From Amblyomma americanum (Eukaryota; Arthropoda; Arachnida; Ixodida; Ixodidae), in the NCBI RefSeq assembly GCF_052857255.1, contig NC_135498.1, positions 161,228,624 through 161,292,623 of the forward strand: a stretch of 64,000 nt of DNA, read 5' to 3'. Positions within the stretch are counted from its first letter, which is position 1, and every line of letters starts with the position of its first letter. Below the pieces are notes generated by a model that worked only from the letters and a program-made list of their open reading frames with translations, searched no databases and was not told the DNA's origin. The translations under genes were made by a program, and so were the position numbers. Shown one piece after another: positions 31,640 through 42,492 of the stretch.

Positions 31640-34600
31640 TAGCAGTGTTGTTCGAGGAACTAGCCGACATTAAATGGGATGTCATATGGCTTAGCGTAGT
31701 TAGGAGGACAGGTGAGGCGCATACAGTACTAAAGGACGGACACATACTGTGCCATCGCGGATTAGTGGTTAGACGAGAACTAGGTGTGGGATTCTTCATT
31801 AATCAGGATAAAGGGATAAAGCTGGCAACGTAGAGGAGTTCTATGTATTAACGAAATAGTGGCAGCTATCGTAATTAGTCTAAATAGGAGGTACAAGGTG
31901 AAGGTGGTCCAGGCCTACGTGCCTACATCCAGCCGCGTTGACCAGACTGTTGAAAGCTTCTGTAAAGGCGTGGAATCAGCAATGAACAAAGTAAAACCAC
32001 AGTAAACTGTACTAATGGGTGACTTCAGTGCGAAGGTAGGCAAGAAGCAGGCTGACGACCAGGCGGTAGACGATTATGGGATAGGTTCTAGGAATAGCAG
32101 GGGAGAGTTAGTAGACTTTGCAGATAGAAATAATTTACGGGTCATGATTACTTTCTTCCGCAAATGAGAGAACAGGAAGTGGCCCTGGAAGAGCCCCAGT
32201 GGTGAGACTAAAAATGAAATAGATTTCATACTATGCGCTAAACCTGTCAGAATGTGGATTTATCGGAAAGGTGCGCTGTAGTGACCACAGGATGGTGAGG
32301 TCTTGATTTAGCTTAGACTTGAAGAGGGAACAAAATAAGCTAGTGAAGAGGAAGTCCATTAACAAGTTAGTGGTAAGAGGGAAAATAGTGGAAATCAGGA
32401 TATCGCTGCATAACAGATATTCAGCTTTAGCTGAGGAAGGTGATCTTAATGTTGATACAATGAACGATAATCTGACAGCTATCATTACGGAGTGCGCAGT
32501 AGAAGTAGGCGGTAGGACAGTTCGACAGGATATCGGCAAGCTATATCAGGAGACGAAAGATCTGATTATGAAACGCAAAAGCATTAGGGCGTCAAACCCT
32601 ACAAACAGAATAGAACTAGCAGAGCTATCAAAGTGAATGAGTAAGCGCAAGGTAGCCGATATAAAGAAGCTTAATATGGAGACAATCGAGCACGCTCTAA
32701 AGAACGGAGGTAGCCTCAATGCACTAAAGAGGAAATTAGGCTTAGGTAAACACCAGATGTATGGGTTAAAAGACAAGGAGGGCAATGCCATTAGCAATAT
32801 GTATAAGATAGTTATATTCGCCGAAGAGTTCGCGAATCTCTGAAGCACCCAACGTAATAAGAACGCTTATGAGAGAGTACCGAACAGTAATGCTTCATTC
32901 CACCAGTAAGGAAACAGGAAGTAAAGAAAGCCTTAGGAGCAATGCAAAAGGGAAAGCAACTGGTGAGGATCAGCTAACAGCAGATCTGTTGAAGGACGAA
33001 GGGGAGATTATGCTAGGTAAACTAGTCACCCTGTATACGCAATGCCTTATGACCTCGATCGTGCCTGAATATTGGAAGAGCGCTAGCATTATCCTAATTC
33101 GTAAGAAAGGAGACGCCAATGGCTTGAAATATTACAGACCGATCAAATTACTGTCCGTTGCCTACAAGGTATTTACTAAGCTGAAGACCTTGCGTTCAAG
33201 AGAACGGGGTCCGCGAGCCATGGTGTCCTCCGACGAGTGACACACCCGGAGTCACTGCCAAAAGACCGGTTTATTCGGTCCAACACAACGCTTCAAAAGG
33301 GGTACATCATGAAACAACAGAGCCAAGCATGCGCTACCTGTCGGGACAGCTCAAGGCTACGGCTACAAGAAAATAGGCGCTACACCTGAGCGCGGCAGAA
33401 CAAAAACACACAGTCGGAAAGGTAGTTATAAAGAACTACACAGAAATTACATTAATACGCGGACAAGACCAGGCGGCAGATATGAGTGCTTAAAACGCTA
33501 CATGAAACCTAGCTGCTTGCGTAGCAGCCACTCATGCCAAAGAGCTATCCCATCCTTGCGGATGACACTATTCATCCCGGTACGGTGCCGCCCCGCCGTC
33601 CGTGTACATCCTGCTCGCACGTGCTGACCGCCGAATCAGTGCCCAGGCTCTAGCAACGCTCTAGCAAGGATTCACCGCAGCGATCGCCACATCTGGCGAG
33701 CAACTCTTCGACCATGCGCAATGGCGGTGCCTGCGCGTGCAACTAGATAACGGCAAGAGAGCGCGCCCAATTCAAATGGCTAAAAAAAAGGGGCGTAGGG
33801 CCCTACAAATTTAATCGCTAATAGAGTCAGGGATACCATAGACTTTAATCAACCAAATGATCAGGCAGGCTTTCGCAAAGGATATTCTGCGATAGTTCAT
33901 ATTCACAACATCAATCGGGTGACAGAGAAATGCGCAGAATATAACCCAGCCCTATATATAGTCTTCATTGATTACGAGATAGCATTTTACTCAGTGGAAA
34001 CCTCAGCAGTCATACTGGCATTGCGGAATCAGGGTGTAGGTGAGCCTTATGTCAAAATACTGGAAGATGTCTATAGCAACTGCACAGCTACCATAGTCGT
34101 CCATAAATTCATCAATAAAATTCCAATAATGAAGTGCGTCAGGCAAGGAGACACGATCTCCCCAATGCTCTTCACTACATGTTTACAGGAGGTATTCCGT
34201 GGCCAGAATTGGGAACAGCTAGGGATAAGAGTTAATGGACAATACCTGAATAGTCTGCGATTCGCTGATGACATTGCCTTGCTGAGTCACTGAGGATATG
34301 AATTGCAAAGCATGATGAATGAGTTAGACAGACAGAGCAGAACAGTGTGCCTAAATATTAGCATTCAGAAGAACAAAGTAATGATCAAAAATCTAGCAGG
34401 AAAACAGCAGTTCACAAGTGGCAGCGAGGTACTGGAAGTGGTAAAGGAATACTTAGGGCAGGCAGTGACAGCTGGTAGGGATCTTGGGAGGAAAATAATT
34501 ATAAGGACAAGGATGGGGTGGAGCGCATATGACAGGTTCTTTCAGATCACGAATAGCAGCTAAACAATATCCCTATAGGGAAAACTGCAAAACAGCTGTA

Positions 34601-35017
34601 TCTTACCGGCACTCACCCACGGGGCACAAGCGTGGCGGCTAACGAAGAGGGTTCAGCTTAAGTTAAGGACAACACAGCGAGCCATGGAAAGCAAAATGAT
34701 AGCTGTAACATCTTCTAGACCACAAGCGGGCAGAGTGGGGCAGGGCACAAACGCGGGTTAATGATATCCTAGTCGAAATCGAGAGGAAAAATGGGCTTGG
34801 GCAGGGCATGTAATGCGAAGGAAAGATAACCGCTGGTCCTTAAGAGTAACAGAGTGGATTCCAAGAAAAGGCAAGCGCAGCAGGAGGCGGCAGAAGGTTA
34901 GGTGGGCAGATGAGATTAGGAAGTTTGCAGGCATAGAGTGGGCGGGCGCAGCTGCCAAAGGACAGGGTTAATTGGAGAGACACGGGAGAGGCATTTGCAC
35001 AGAAGTGGGTGTAGTCA
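31640..35017 (+). mobile_element. RTE-clade LINE, nearly full length but decayed
   Basis: Endonuclease part: IKWDVIWLSVVRRTGEAHTVLKDGHI (31660-31740) and GDFSAKVGKKQADDQAVDDYGIG (32025-32080). RT part: KATGEDQLTADLLKDEG, YRPIKLLSVAYKVFTK up to 33180. After the solo LTR come NDQAGFRKGYSAIVHIHNIN, IVFIDYEIAFYSVET, VRQGDTISPMLFTTCLQEVF (34135-34195) and LRFADDIALLSH (34255-34293). The C-terminal part (KWAWAGHVMRRKDNRWSLRVTEW, GKRSRRRQKVRWADEIRKFAG) reaches about 34960. The element ends near 35017 without an obvious (TGATGA)n tail. Many stops and frameshifts make it inactive. Confidence 0.85.
33182..33807 (-). mobile_element. Solo LTR inserted in the RTE element
   Basis: The 626-bp insert interrupts the RTE reading ...VFTKLIANR. 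It begins TG and ends CA. It is flanked by AAGC (33178-33181) and AATT (33808-33811), a possible 4-bp target duplication with two substitutions. Removing the insert and one flank restores the RTE sequence. The minus strand starts TGTAGGGCCCTACGCC and has an AATAAA (rc of 33270-33275) near its 3' end, so the LTR reads on the minus strand. Gypsy-like by duplication length; no internal domain is present. Confidence 0.55.
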
Positions 35018-35096
35018 AAATTGAGGCGAAACGCTAAGGCGCTCGTGTGCTTTGCGATGTCTGTGCACGTTAAAGATCCCCAGGTGGTCAAAATTA
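35018..35096 (+). mobile_element. SINE fragment (central domain)
   Basis: Contains AACGCTAAGGCGCTCGTGTG and GTGCACGTTAAAGATCCCCA, the central part of the tRNA-derived SINE seen elsewhere. It lacks the tRNA head and the tail and abuts the RTE 3' end. Confidence 0.75.
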
Positions 35097-35484
35097 TGAA
35101 CGAGAAAGTAATTGTTTCCAAGGAAATAGCCGTGGTAAGGCACTGTCCAAATTGCAGCATGCTTTTGTCTGTTTCTTACAGTGGCGGGCAGAGGATATCA
35201 TAAGGAAATGTTGAGAGCGGCGCGCAAAGTATACCGTGTCCTGCGTCCGCCGCACTCAGTTTGACATGGAGGCGAGTGATATTTTGTGTCCTGTGCTGGC
35301 GCATAATTTTCTTGTAATTTGTACGGCCAGAGCAGGTGCGCATGAGCGGGCAGTCGCTGCTGCTGCTGCTGCTGTTGAAGCGGCGGTAGATGCGAGCCCT
35401 TCAGCGGTGCAGCTTTTTGGGCGGTTTCGGCAGTTTCGCTGTTGAAGACATAGACACTGCTTCTTGTGCCGAGTTTTCCACCAG
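35097..35484. other. No recognised gene
   Basis: Contains a short (GCT)n run at 35360-35385; otherwise nothing recognised. Confidence 0.4.
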
Positions 35485-35790
35485 GTTTGGTTTGGTTTAT
35501 GTTAACTTGAAAAAAAAACAGTCACAAAAGACAATGGACAAGAGAAGGAGTGTACACGCCACGACTGGACTGTCAACTGAGATTTATTAGACAAAAACTT
35601 TGTCTTTTGTGACTGGTTTCTTTCAAGTTACTATGAACCAACTGGCCCGTATTTCAACCCTTTTGGTTTATGTTGGTTTACTATACAAAGCGACTGAGGC
35701 TGCGAGGGACGCCGCAGTGAAGGGCTCCGGGTAATTTCAACCACCCGGGCTTCTTTAGTGTGCACTGGCATTGCACATCAACTTTTCCAC
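35485..35790 (-). mobile_element. tRNA-derived SINE, partial, interrupted
   Basis: Minus-orientation SINE tail and central part (GGTTTACTATACAAAGCGACTGAGG onward, to about 35785). The tRNA-like head is missing. It is split by a 158-bp insertion at 35504-35661. Confidence 0.7.
35504..35661. mobile_element. 158-bp foldback stub, probably PLE-derived
   Basis: Flanked by a perfect 13-bp duplication TTTGGTTTATGTT (35491-35503 and 35662-35674). The insert begins AACTTGAAAAAAAAACAGTC and its near-complement (GACTGGTTTCTTTCAAGTT) ends at 35629, giving a hairpin. A central part (CAACTGAGATTTATT) and GAACCAACTGGCCC resemble PLE ends. It has no coding content. Confidence 0.6.
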
Positions 35791-36112
35791 TTAATCACAT
35801 GAGTATCCCTTAAGCTTGACCATGGCGCAGCGGCGATACATGCCATGTGCTATAATGTAGCCCCAGAAGACCGGTAGCAACAGCTGCGCTCAATTCTTCC
35901 GATTCCCAAACGTAAGTCTGCAAATGCATGAGCTCAGGTTGTGTGATGTGGATATCCAGGGACAAAGCCGGAAAAGGGAGTCCTGTTACGTAAGCAGATC
36001 ACTTTCCGTTGTATATACCTGACGGCTTTTCATTCTTATAATTTTTCGGTTTCGGTGTGAAATTGTAAACAAGAATAGGATCTACTTCTTGAGAATCCAT
36101 AGCGCACGCAAT
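35791..36112. other. No recognised gene
   Basis: Nothing recognised. Confidence 0.4.
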
Positions 36113-36260
36113 TGAGGGGACACAACACGAGCGCTAAACTTCCACTGAGTGAACTTTATTTGGCGCTGACAGCCTTATAAAGATCACGTAAGGTGCAGGT
36201 ATAACCTACAACAATGATTATCTTGTCAAAGTCATGAAAATTTGCGGCCAGTTAAGAATG
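36113..36260 (-). mobile_element. PLE 3'-end stub
   Basis: GGGGACACAACACGAGCGCT followed by CTGAGTGAACTTTATT matches the layout of PLE 3' ends at 1690, 3856 and 29590. The coding part beyond is not recognisable. Confidence 0.5.
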
Positions 36261-36785
36261 GGACGGGAAGACCGGGCGTGCACCTCCGCGGCAGATCCAG
36301 CGGAGGCGCAGGCGGGATCGCGGCACGGCAGCCGCGCAAGTAAGCCTGGGGTCGCGACGACACCGCAGGCATTCGCCCGTCTGCAGGACGCTGCACCGCG
36401 GCAAACAAATATGCGATGAAAGGAAACGTTTTGCAGACGATGTTTGCAATCAGGAAAGGCACCCTGTCGACTACCGCTGTTTGTTTCTAGTTGTGATCGC
36501 CGAAAGCTGTCATACATCAGCAACACCTCAGCAACCTGTCTTGAATCTCTGCCATTCGTGCAGTGTGACAAGCTGTTGGGGAACGAGTTGGTTCGGTAAC
36601 CTGTTGGCGGCTCGCTGGCGAAAGTGTTTGGTGCATGTCACTGTTGTGTTTCCGTAGGGTGACACGGACTTAACGCCCAGCGTGCGTTCAGCGCTGAGCG
36701 TTGCGCTCTATTCTCTCCCTCCGCTCCCTTTCGCTCGCAGACGCAGCTTTGTGCACGCTTTTCTCGTCACTCTACCCTATCCTAT
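36261..36785. other. No recognised gene
   Basis: GC-rich at first, then mixed. I see no domain in the open frames. Confidence 0.4.
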
Positions 36786-36943
36786 TTGCAGATGGATGAA
36801 TGTATGGATGGAAGGATGGATGGATGGATGGATGGATGGATGGATGGATGGATGGATGGATGGACGGACGGACGGACGGACGGACGGACGGACGGACGGA
36901 CGGACGGACGGACGGACGGACGGACGGACGGACGGACGGACGG
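36786..36943. repeat. Compound microsatellite (TGGA)n then (CGGA)n
   Basis: About 70 bp of TGGA units change sharply to about 85 bp of CGGA units. It is directly followed by the tail end of a SINE. Confidence 0.97.
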
Positions 36944-36949
36944 ATGCCT

Positions 36950-37192
36950 GGCTTGTTTGGTTTGGTTGGTTTAACGTCCCAAAGCGACTCAGGCTACGAG
37001 GGATGCCGTAGTGAAGGATTCCGGATAATTTCGACCACCGTGGGTTTTTTAACGTGCACTGACATCGCACAGTACACGGGTCTCTAGAATTTCGCCTCCA
37101 TCGAATTGCCACCGCCGCGGGCGGAACCGAACCCGTGTCTTTCGGGTCAGCAGCCAAACACCTTGGCTACTAAGACACCGCGGCGGCTGGTG
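36950..37192 (-). mobile_element. tRNA-derived SINE, full length, Ruka-like
   Basis: On the minus strand the head at 37192-37120 is tRNA-like, with CCGCGGTGTCTTAGTAGCC (A-box region) and GGGTTCGGTTCCG (B box). The central GTCAGTGCACGTTAAA domain follows, then a tail with GTCGCTTTGGGACGTTAAAC. It resembles the tick SINE Ruka as I remember it. Pol III promoter boxes are slightly diverged. Confidence 0.8.
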
Positions 37193-38000
37193 CCTGGCTT
37201 TTTTAATACTGTCGAACATTAAAAAGCTGATTTATTTCAATTTGTGATTCGCCAGCTAAATATTAGAGGACGCCGCGTACCACTGCCCAGCGTTACCAAC
37301 TGCTTTTTTAAAGCTGTATCTTTGTATAGTACTCACTACGAGGCGTCCAAGGAAGAGAAGAGACAAGCTAGAAGAACAGACGCGAAACCACGTGAGCATG
37401 GCGAGCGCGCTCATGTAGGTGTCAGCGCAATGCGGCAGGTGACCTGCACGAAGCAGACAGAAACAAGTGACAAACGCGGCGACGCAGTCGACGGCGCCAG
37501 TGCAGCGCCAAGAAGCATACAACCATCGTGATGCAAGCCATGACGCATGCGCGCGTTTGTAAAATAAGAGGCAGGAAGCGTCCGCACCTCGGACCCCTGG
37601 CACCGCCAGAGCAGCGGCGCGTTGGGAGTGTTATAGCAGGAGCAATGCTAGCCAATGCCAAATCCGAGCGCGATCTATCAGATGCCCCGCCAAGCTTTCT
37701 CCAGCGTAGGAAAACTGAGCCCCTCTTAATAACGGAGTCGGCGCTCCTGTCTATCCTTCCCCTGTGGTCTAAAGAAAAGACCCCAGTGAATGGTCCGTCG
37801 AGATGTGCGAGGTGCTGGCGAAGTCCAGCGGTTCCCTCCCTCCGTTGTTGCCCTCTCGGGTGCACCATTAATCGACGTTTTAGTGCAACAGCACTACTAC
37901 CCAACTACTTGCAAAAGCCCGATGTCTGAGGCCTGCTTTGTGGAACCCTGTCTACATGCCCACTCGATTGTGGACAATTTGCCAGGTGCGTGTGCATATA
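37193..38000. other. No recognised gene
   Basis: Open frames up to about 160 codons on both strands overlap each other and match nothing I know. Confidence 0.35.
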
Positions 38001-39018
38001 CAGGGCGTCCTAGCTTAATTTAACCAGGGTTCAGAAATATGCCATGGCGCTTTATGACGACGTGACTAAATCCATGTTGCCGGCTATTGTATGGAGCAAG
38101 TCACACTACTTTTGGTTTAAATCCATGTTGCTGTGTAGTGCATGGCGCAAGTCGCACTATTTTTGAATTAGATTCATATTGCTGGCTATTGTATGGAGCA
38201 AGTCACACTATTTTTGCATTCCACTTTATTGCATCATTAGTGGAAATTAACTATCTAACTTCGCAAGCGACGACGTCGGCAAAAAATTGCAATTAGAATT
38301 TTATAGAATGGTCACGTACCACTTTTTTTGCTTACTGCAGATGCCCGCCAAATAAGAAAAATACCACGTGACATCCCGCTTGCGCGCCGCGATTGCAGTG
38401 CTCTAAAACGCTCCGCTTACAAACGGACAGATCATTTACCCGGGTGCGCTGCCGCTTAAAAGTTGACAGGGCAGTGACGCAGGCACTGGTTGCGCGATTC
38501 TCGCCAGCGCAAGAGATAGCATTCGTATGCTTATCACTATCATGAACCGCTGCGGGGGAAGTGTAACGCTGGCGCAAATAGCTCAGCCAGCGCCTGCGTC
38601 GCTGTCTTGTTGCCTTTTAAGCGACAGGACACCCGGCTAAAAAATGTCATGCTCGTTTGTACGCAGAACGTTTGAGAGCATTGCAATCGCGGTGCGCAAG
38701 CAAGCATATTATGTGGTATTTTTTTTGTACTCCTCGGACAACTGGAGTAAGCGGTAAAACTAAAACATATTGGATTAAAAGTTATAAACTCTTTAATCGG
38801 ACGTTTTGTGCACCATTCTAGAGCTCTCCTATTGGAATTTTTTGCCGAACTTCGTCGCTTACGCACTTGGTTAGTAATTGAGACTAATTTTGATTAAGAA
38901 AAATACAAAAATAGTTTGACTTGATTCATAGAACAGCCAGCAATATGCATTCCTTCCCTTCGTCAAAGAGCGCCTCGGCATATTTTTAACCGTGGCTAAA
39001 GTCAGGTCGGACATCCGA
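38001..39018. mobile_element. 1-kb palindromic foldback element
   Basis: The left arm (38001-38512) and right arm (about 38565-39018) are imperfect reverse complements along almost their whole length. The ends are CAGGGCGTCC on the left and, as reverse complement, TCGGATGTCC on the right. Shared blocks include AAATATGCC, GCAAGCGACGACG.TCGGCAAAAAATT, TAGAATGGT, AAAAATACCAC and GCGATTGCA.TGCTCT. The dinucleotide TA flanks both ends, as in Tc1/mariner-type insertions. It has no coding capacity and the loop is about 50 bp. A transcript would form a very long hairpin. Confidence 0.82.
38062..38222. repeat. 51-bp tandem repeat, three units
   Basis: Units starting with (A)ATCCATGTTGC and containing ATGGAGCAAGTCACACTA recur at about 38069, 38120 and 38171. 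The right arm of the foldback has this unit only once. Confidence 0.8.
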
Positions 39019-39287
39019 TATCCTAGGCGTTTCAGGGAAGCCAGGCACTAATTTTTAAAAATAGAGTTTTTAAGCAGAGAAGCTTTCTGCGGTATAGTAA
39101 TTCCACTCATGGCGGACGTCTAAGAGGAGGCGAGTCATACTGTCTATTAAAGTGATTAACTAAATTCTAACAGTTAACGTTTAACTAGTACCGATAGGCG
39201 TCTGATTGCAATTAGCGACTTGAAGCCGCCGTCAGTAATCGCCATATCACAATTTAAGTTTTTAGAATTTCGAAAACGCGATGGCGC
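39019..39287. other. No recognised gene
   Basis: AT-rich; nothing recognised. Confidence 0.4.
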
Positions 39288-39470
<183 letters not shown>

Positions 39471-39849
39471 CACAATGCCCACCATGGCAGGTGGCAGTTG
39501 AGTTAATGATTCGTCGCATGAGGTTGCTCCGTTGCTTGGAAAGGGCTCGCTGGATTTGACAAGCCCCACCGATGGCAGCGCCATCGCAGGGCGGTGGAGC
39601 ATCGCTTACCCACTGCACCACTACGCCATATTGGCAGGAGGACTCCCGGCGATCTATGAATATAAAGTAGAGAATGACCATTCTGTATATATGGCCATTA
39701 ACCCAGTATCGCTACAGCATCGTAGACCCTTCACGAGAGGCTTAACTCTGAAACCTGGCTGACCTTGAATGCCGTGATTTTACCCGAAACCGAAGTGAAA
39801 ACCAAAGTGGTAGTGCACCAATTTTGCACTTCTAAATAGTGTGTCATCT

Positions 39850-40013
39850 ATTTAGACACCGGAGACGTATTAGCGTAGACGTATACCGGTTTCCACGGCG
39901 CCGATTGCGTACGCGTAGAGGCCCAGCTTGGCCCATTCGTGTCACTATGGGTGCACAGATGGCGTGCGCTGGACTGGGACGCGTCTCCGCTAATTCCTCT
40001 CCGGTGTCCTAAA
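39850..40013. mobile_element. Small MITE, copy A
   Basis: Inverted repeats TTTAGACACCGGAGACGTAT (39851-39870 onward) and GCTAATTCCTCTCCGGTGTC...TAAA (39989-40013) match as reverse complements over about 35 bp. It has no coding content. It shares its ends with copy B next to it. Confidence 0.7.
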
Positions 40014-40030
40014 ACATCGCAAAAATTTCT

Positions 40031-40211
40031 TTACCACGTTGGAGACCTATTAGGCGAGACGTATACCAGGTTACCAGACCCCTGGTGTACTACTCCGCTA
40101 TGAACCAACCAACACTATGAACCAACGAACCCACAAAGCCACACTACGTCTAATAGGTCTCTGGTGTGCTAAAAACGACGTCTCCACTAATACGTCTCCC
40201 GTACGCTAAAA
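40031..40211. mobile_element. Small MITE, copy B
   Basis: TTACCACGTTGGAGACCTAT (40031 onward) pairs with AATAGGTCTCTGGTGTGCTAA (40152-40172). A further end block at 40178-40211 (TCTCCACTAATACGTCTCC...TAAAA) pairs with the outer end of copy A. The pair may be two adjacent copies or one nested inside another. Confidence 0.6.
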
Positions 40212-42433
40212 GCGTATGCCAGCAAGGCCCCATCGACGCTCCTTCCACGTCGGACCCGAGAGAGACATTGTTCTCGTGGACGGGTAGAATAACTTGTGTC
40301 TCTTCGCCGTTTACCGCGACGCGCAAGCCTTCGTTTGCTTCCACGGCGGCTGCAGCTGCTCAATCTGCACGATTTTGGCGCTGGCTACTGAAAAGGTGCA
40401 GTTTTTGTGAACTCTAGATCTGACATCTGCATTTTGCGAAACGAATGACGTCGTGCACAGGGCGCTATGTTGCATCGTTGAAACGAACGGCGAAGAGCAG
40501 CACCGGCAGGCGAATCGAACGGAGCTATTGGCTGGAGGTCCTCCTTTGAGGGGCATTCACCTCTTCGTTTTTGACATGTATCGTCAGCACTTGACGGCGA
40601 CGACAGCGATGCGCGCGGCAATCTCCGTGCGGTCGGCCGCATTTTTTCAACGTGGCCCAGGAATGTCACATACGCTCCTTGGGCGGTTGCGAACGGACCG
40701 GAACATTCTAGAGCTGCTGGTGCGTCACCTCAGACCTTCGTAAGCATTGAAGTCGCGTCTAGCAAAGAACGAAAAAGCGGATTTTCAATAAAATTTATGC
40801 TGCCTGTATACTCTGCCATGCCATGCCGACAACCAGGCAGACCTCTCCTGTTCCTCAACTTGGCAGTGCTCACCATCGCCACCCTCGACTGTAGCGGCAG
40901 ACGTGAAGGCTTGCAATACCGCAAGTGCCACGTTGAACGTGATGAAACAGTGAGGGCCGCATCTGTGCGAAAACCTTCTTATGCTGTGTGGAATGAAGAC
41001 TTCCGGAAGAGAGGCCTAGTTTTATGCTTTTTATGCGTAATGATGCCTCGTTTTGTGCGATTTTTGCTTTTTTGCTCGCCTAAAGTTTTGGAAATAAAGC
41101 ATTATTTTTATTAGCATTAACTGTACAGCGGCTGCGCCCGGCAGCATCACATTTTATGAGGAAAAATGTGTTATTTTTACAACATTGCTCTTTCAAATAG
41201 CTTTTGATATTTAAATAAATACGTGTGATATACGGGTTCTGCCGCAAACGGCAGCTAAGTGAACCATAGAATTATCATTCAAAATTTATTCTGTACTTTT
41301 CCCCAGCAATATTGCACGTTATAAATGTGTTCGGAGAGCACGTACTGTACACGCTCTATTCCCACCGCACTATTACTCGGGCTTCAAAAAAGTTCTCTGC
41401 CTAACGTAGCCTGTCCTCTGCACTTATGAGCCACTTGTGTTGTACCTTCCCTCTTCGGAATTTGGTCTTCAGGTTCTAGGTCTTATTGAATACATCTTTG
41501 TACTGTTCCCGCTTATAAATGTCCTAATGTTCGCACAACGCAGTACACAACGAGATAGTATATTTTATTTTTTACAAACTAAAAAAGCGCGTTAAATTAC
41601 TTCAGATACATTCCTTTCGACATGTTTATCAATCACACATGCGGTGGGACCTAATCCCACTAAAGCAATAACTCTTGCTCGCCAGGAATTGAACCATATA
41701 TGTTTGCTCCAGATGACTGCTTACACGTGCACTTTATCGAACAAAGCACGAAAATTCTTCTGCGTTGCAGTTCATTTTACCCGCGTCCGCCTGCTCGATG
41801 CCGTATATTGAGCCAAAGGGTTGGACCACTTATTGTTTACCGAAGGTGACTGAACGCCGCTTTTTGAAGATATATTGGGAAATCTGTCGGCTGAGTTTTT
41901 CATGCTGCCTCTGTCGTTTCGAGGGCCCGACTTTCATCGTTATTTTCATACGAGTGAGGTCGCTAGCTTTGCAACCAGTGGAGTGTTGCTAGCATTCCTT
42001 TTTGTGAGGTGAAATCGGCTGCTTTAAATAGAGCTTCTGTTTTTCATTATTCCTGATAAGCAGTCTATAACTGGGCGTTGCCTCCCTTCTTGAGCTAACA
42101 CACGTGTCAGGCAATCACGAATGCTCCAGACTGGTTTTTCTACATTTAGTTTCAGTGTTGCTCGCTTGAACATAACCTGCTTTTCATTATACATTCATTA
42201 TTATATATTCTGCAGTAATCTAAGTTTCTTCGTGTAGCATAGGAGGCTGGCTGGTGAAATATTGACACAATGCTGCTCCGTTGCCTTCTGATCATAAAAC
42301 GAATATTGCATCCCTCTTCGTAGCTTTTTCTTTTTCTGCATAATTAACCTTCGATCATATGTGCACGGAGGGATATATAGTGTCCAGTGCACGTACTGCA
42401 AAGATAAAAATTGCCGAAGGCAGCCAGCCAGTT
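40212..42433. other. No recognised gene
   Basis: Contains plausible but unassigned open frames on both strands at 40310-40740 and 40797-41114 (plus), the latter ending in AATAAA at 41093-41098. No domain was recognised. 41120-42430 is AT-rich without signal. Confidence 0.35.
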
Positions 42434-42465
42434 CCTATATATCCAGCTGCTGTATTGCATTCAGC
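42434..42465 (+). promoter_or_regulatory. Putative TATA and initiator of the receptor gene
   Basis: TATA-like CTATATATCC at 42436-42445, followed about 25-30 bp later by CATTCAGC, a fair arthropod initiator. This would give a 5' leader of roughly 30 nt before the ATG at 42493. Confidence 0.5.
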
Positions 42466-42492
42466 GAGCGTTGCCTTTCTTAGGGAAAGACC

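Noticed and set aside
36682..37157. Long open frames rich in WMDG/RTDG repeats
   Set aside because: They are translations of the TGGA/CGGA microsatellite on both strands and have no family resemblance.
37422..37929. Overlapping frames of 133-160 codons on both strands
   Set aside because: No motif and no consistent strand; likely chance frames in GC-rich sequence.
38062..38222. CRISPR-like array
   Set aside because: Three degenerate 51-bp units without regular spacers inside a foldback element, in a eukaryotic genome.
39535..39665. Possible second tRNA-like SINE on the minus strand
   Set aside because: An A-box-like stretch (TAGTGGTGCAGTGGGTA) is visible but I find no B box, tail or duplication.
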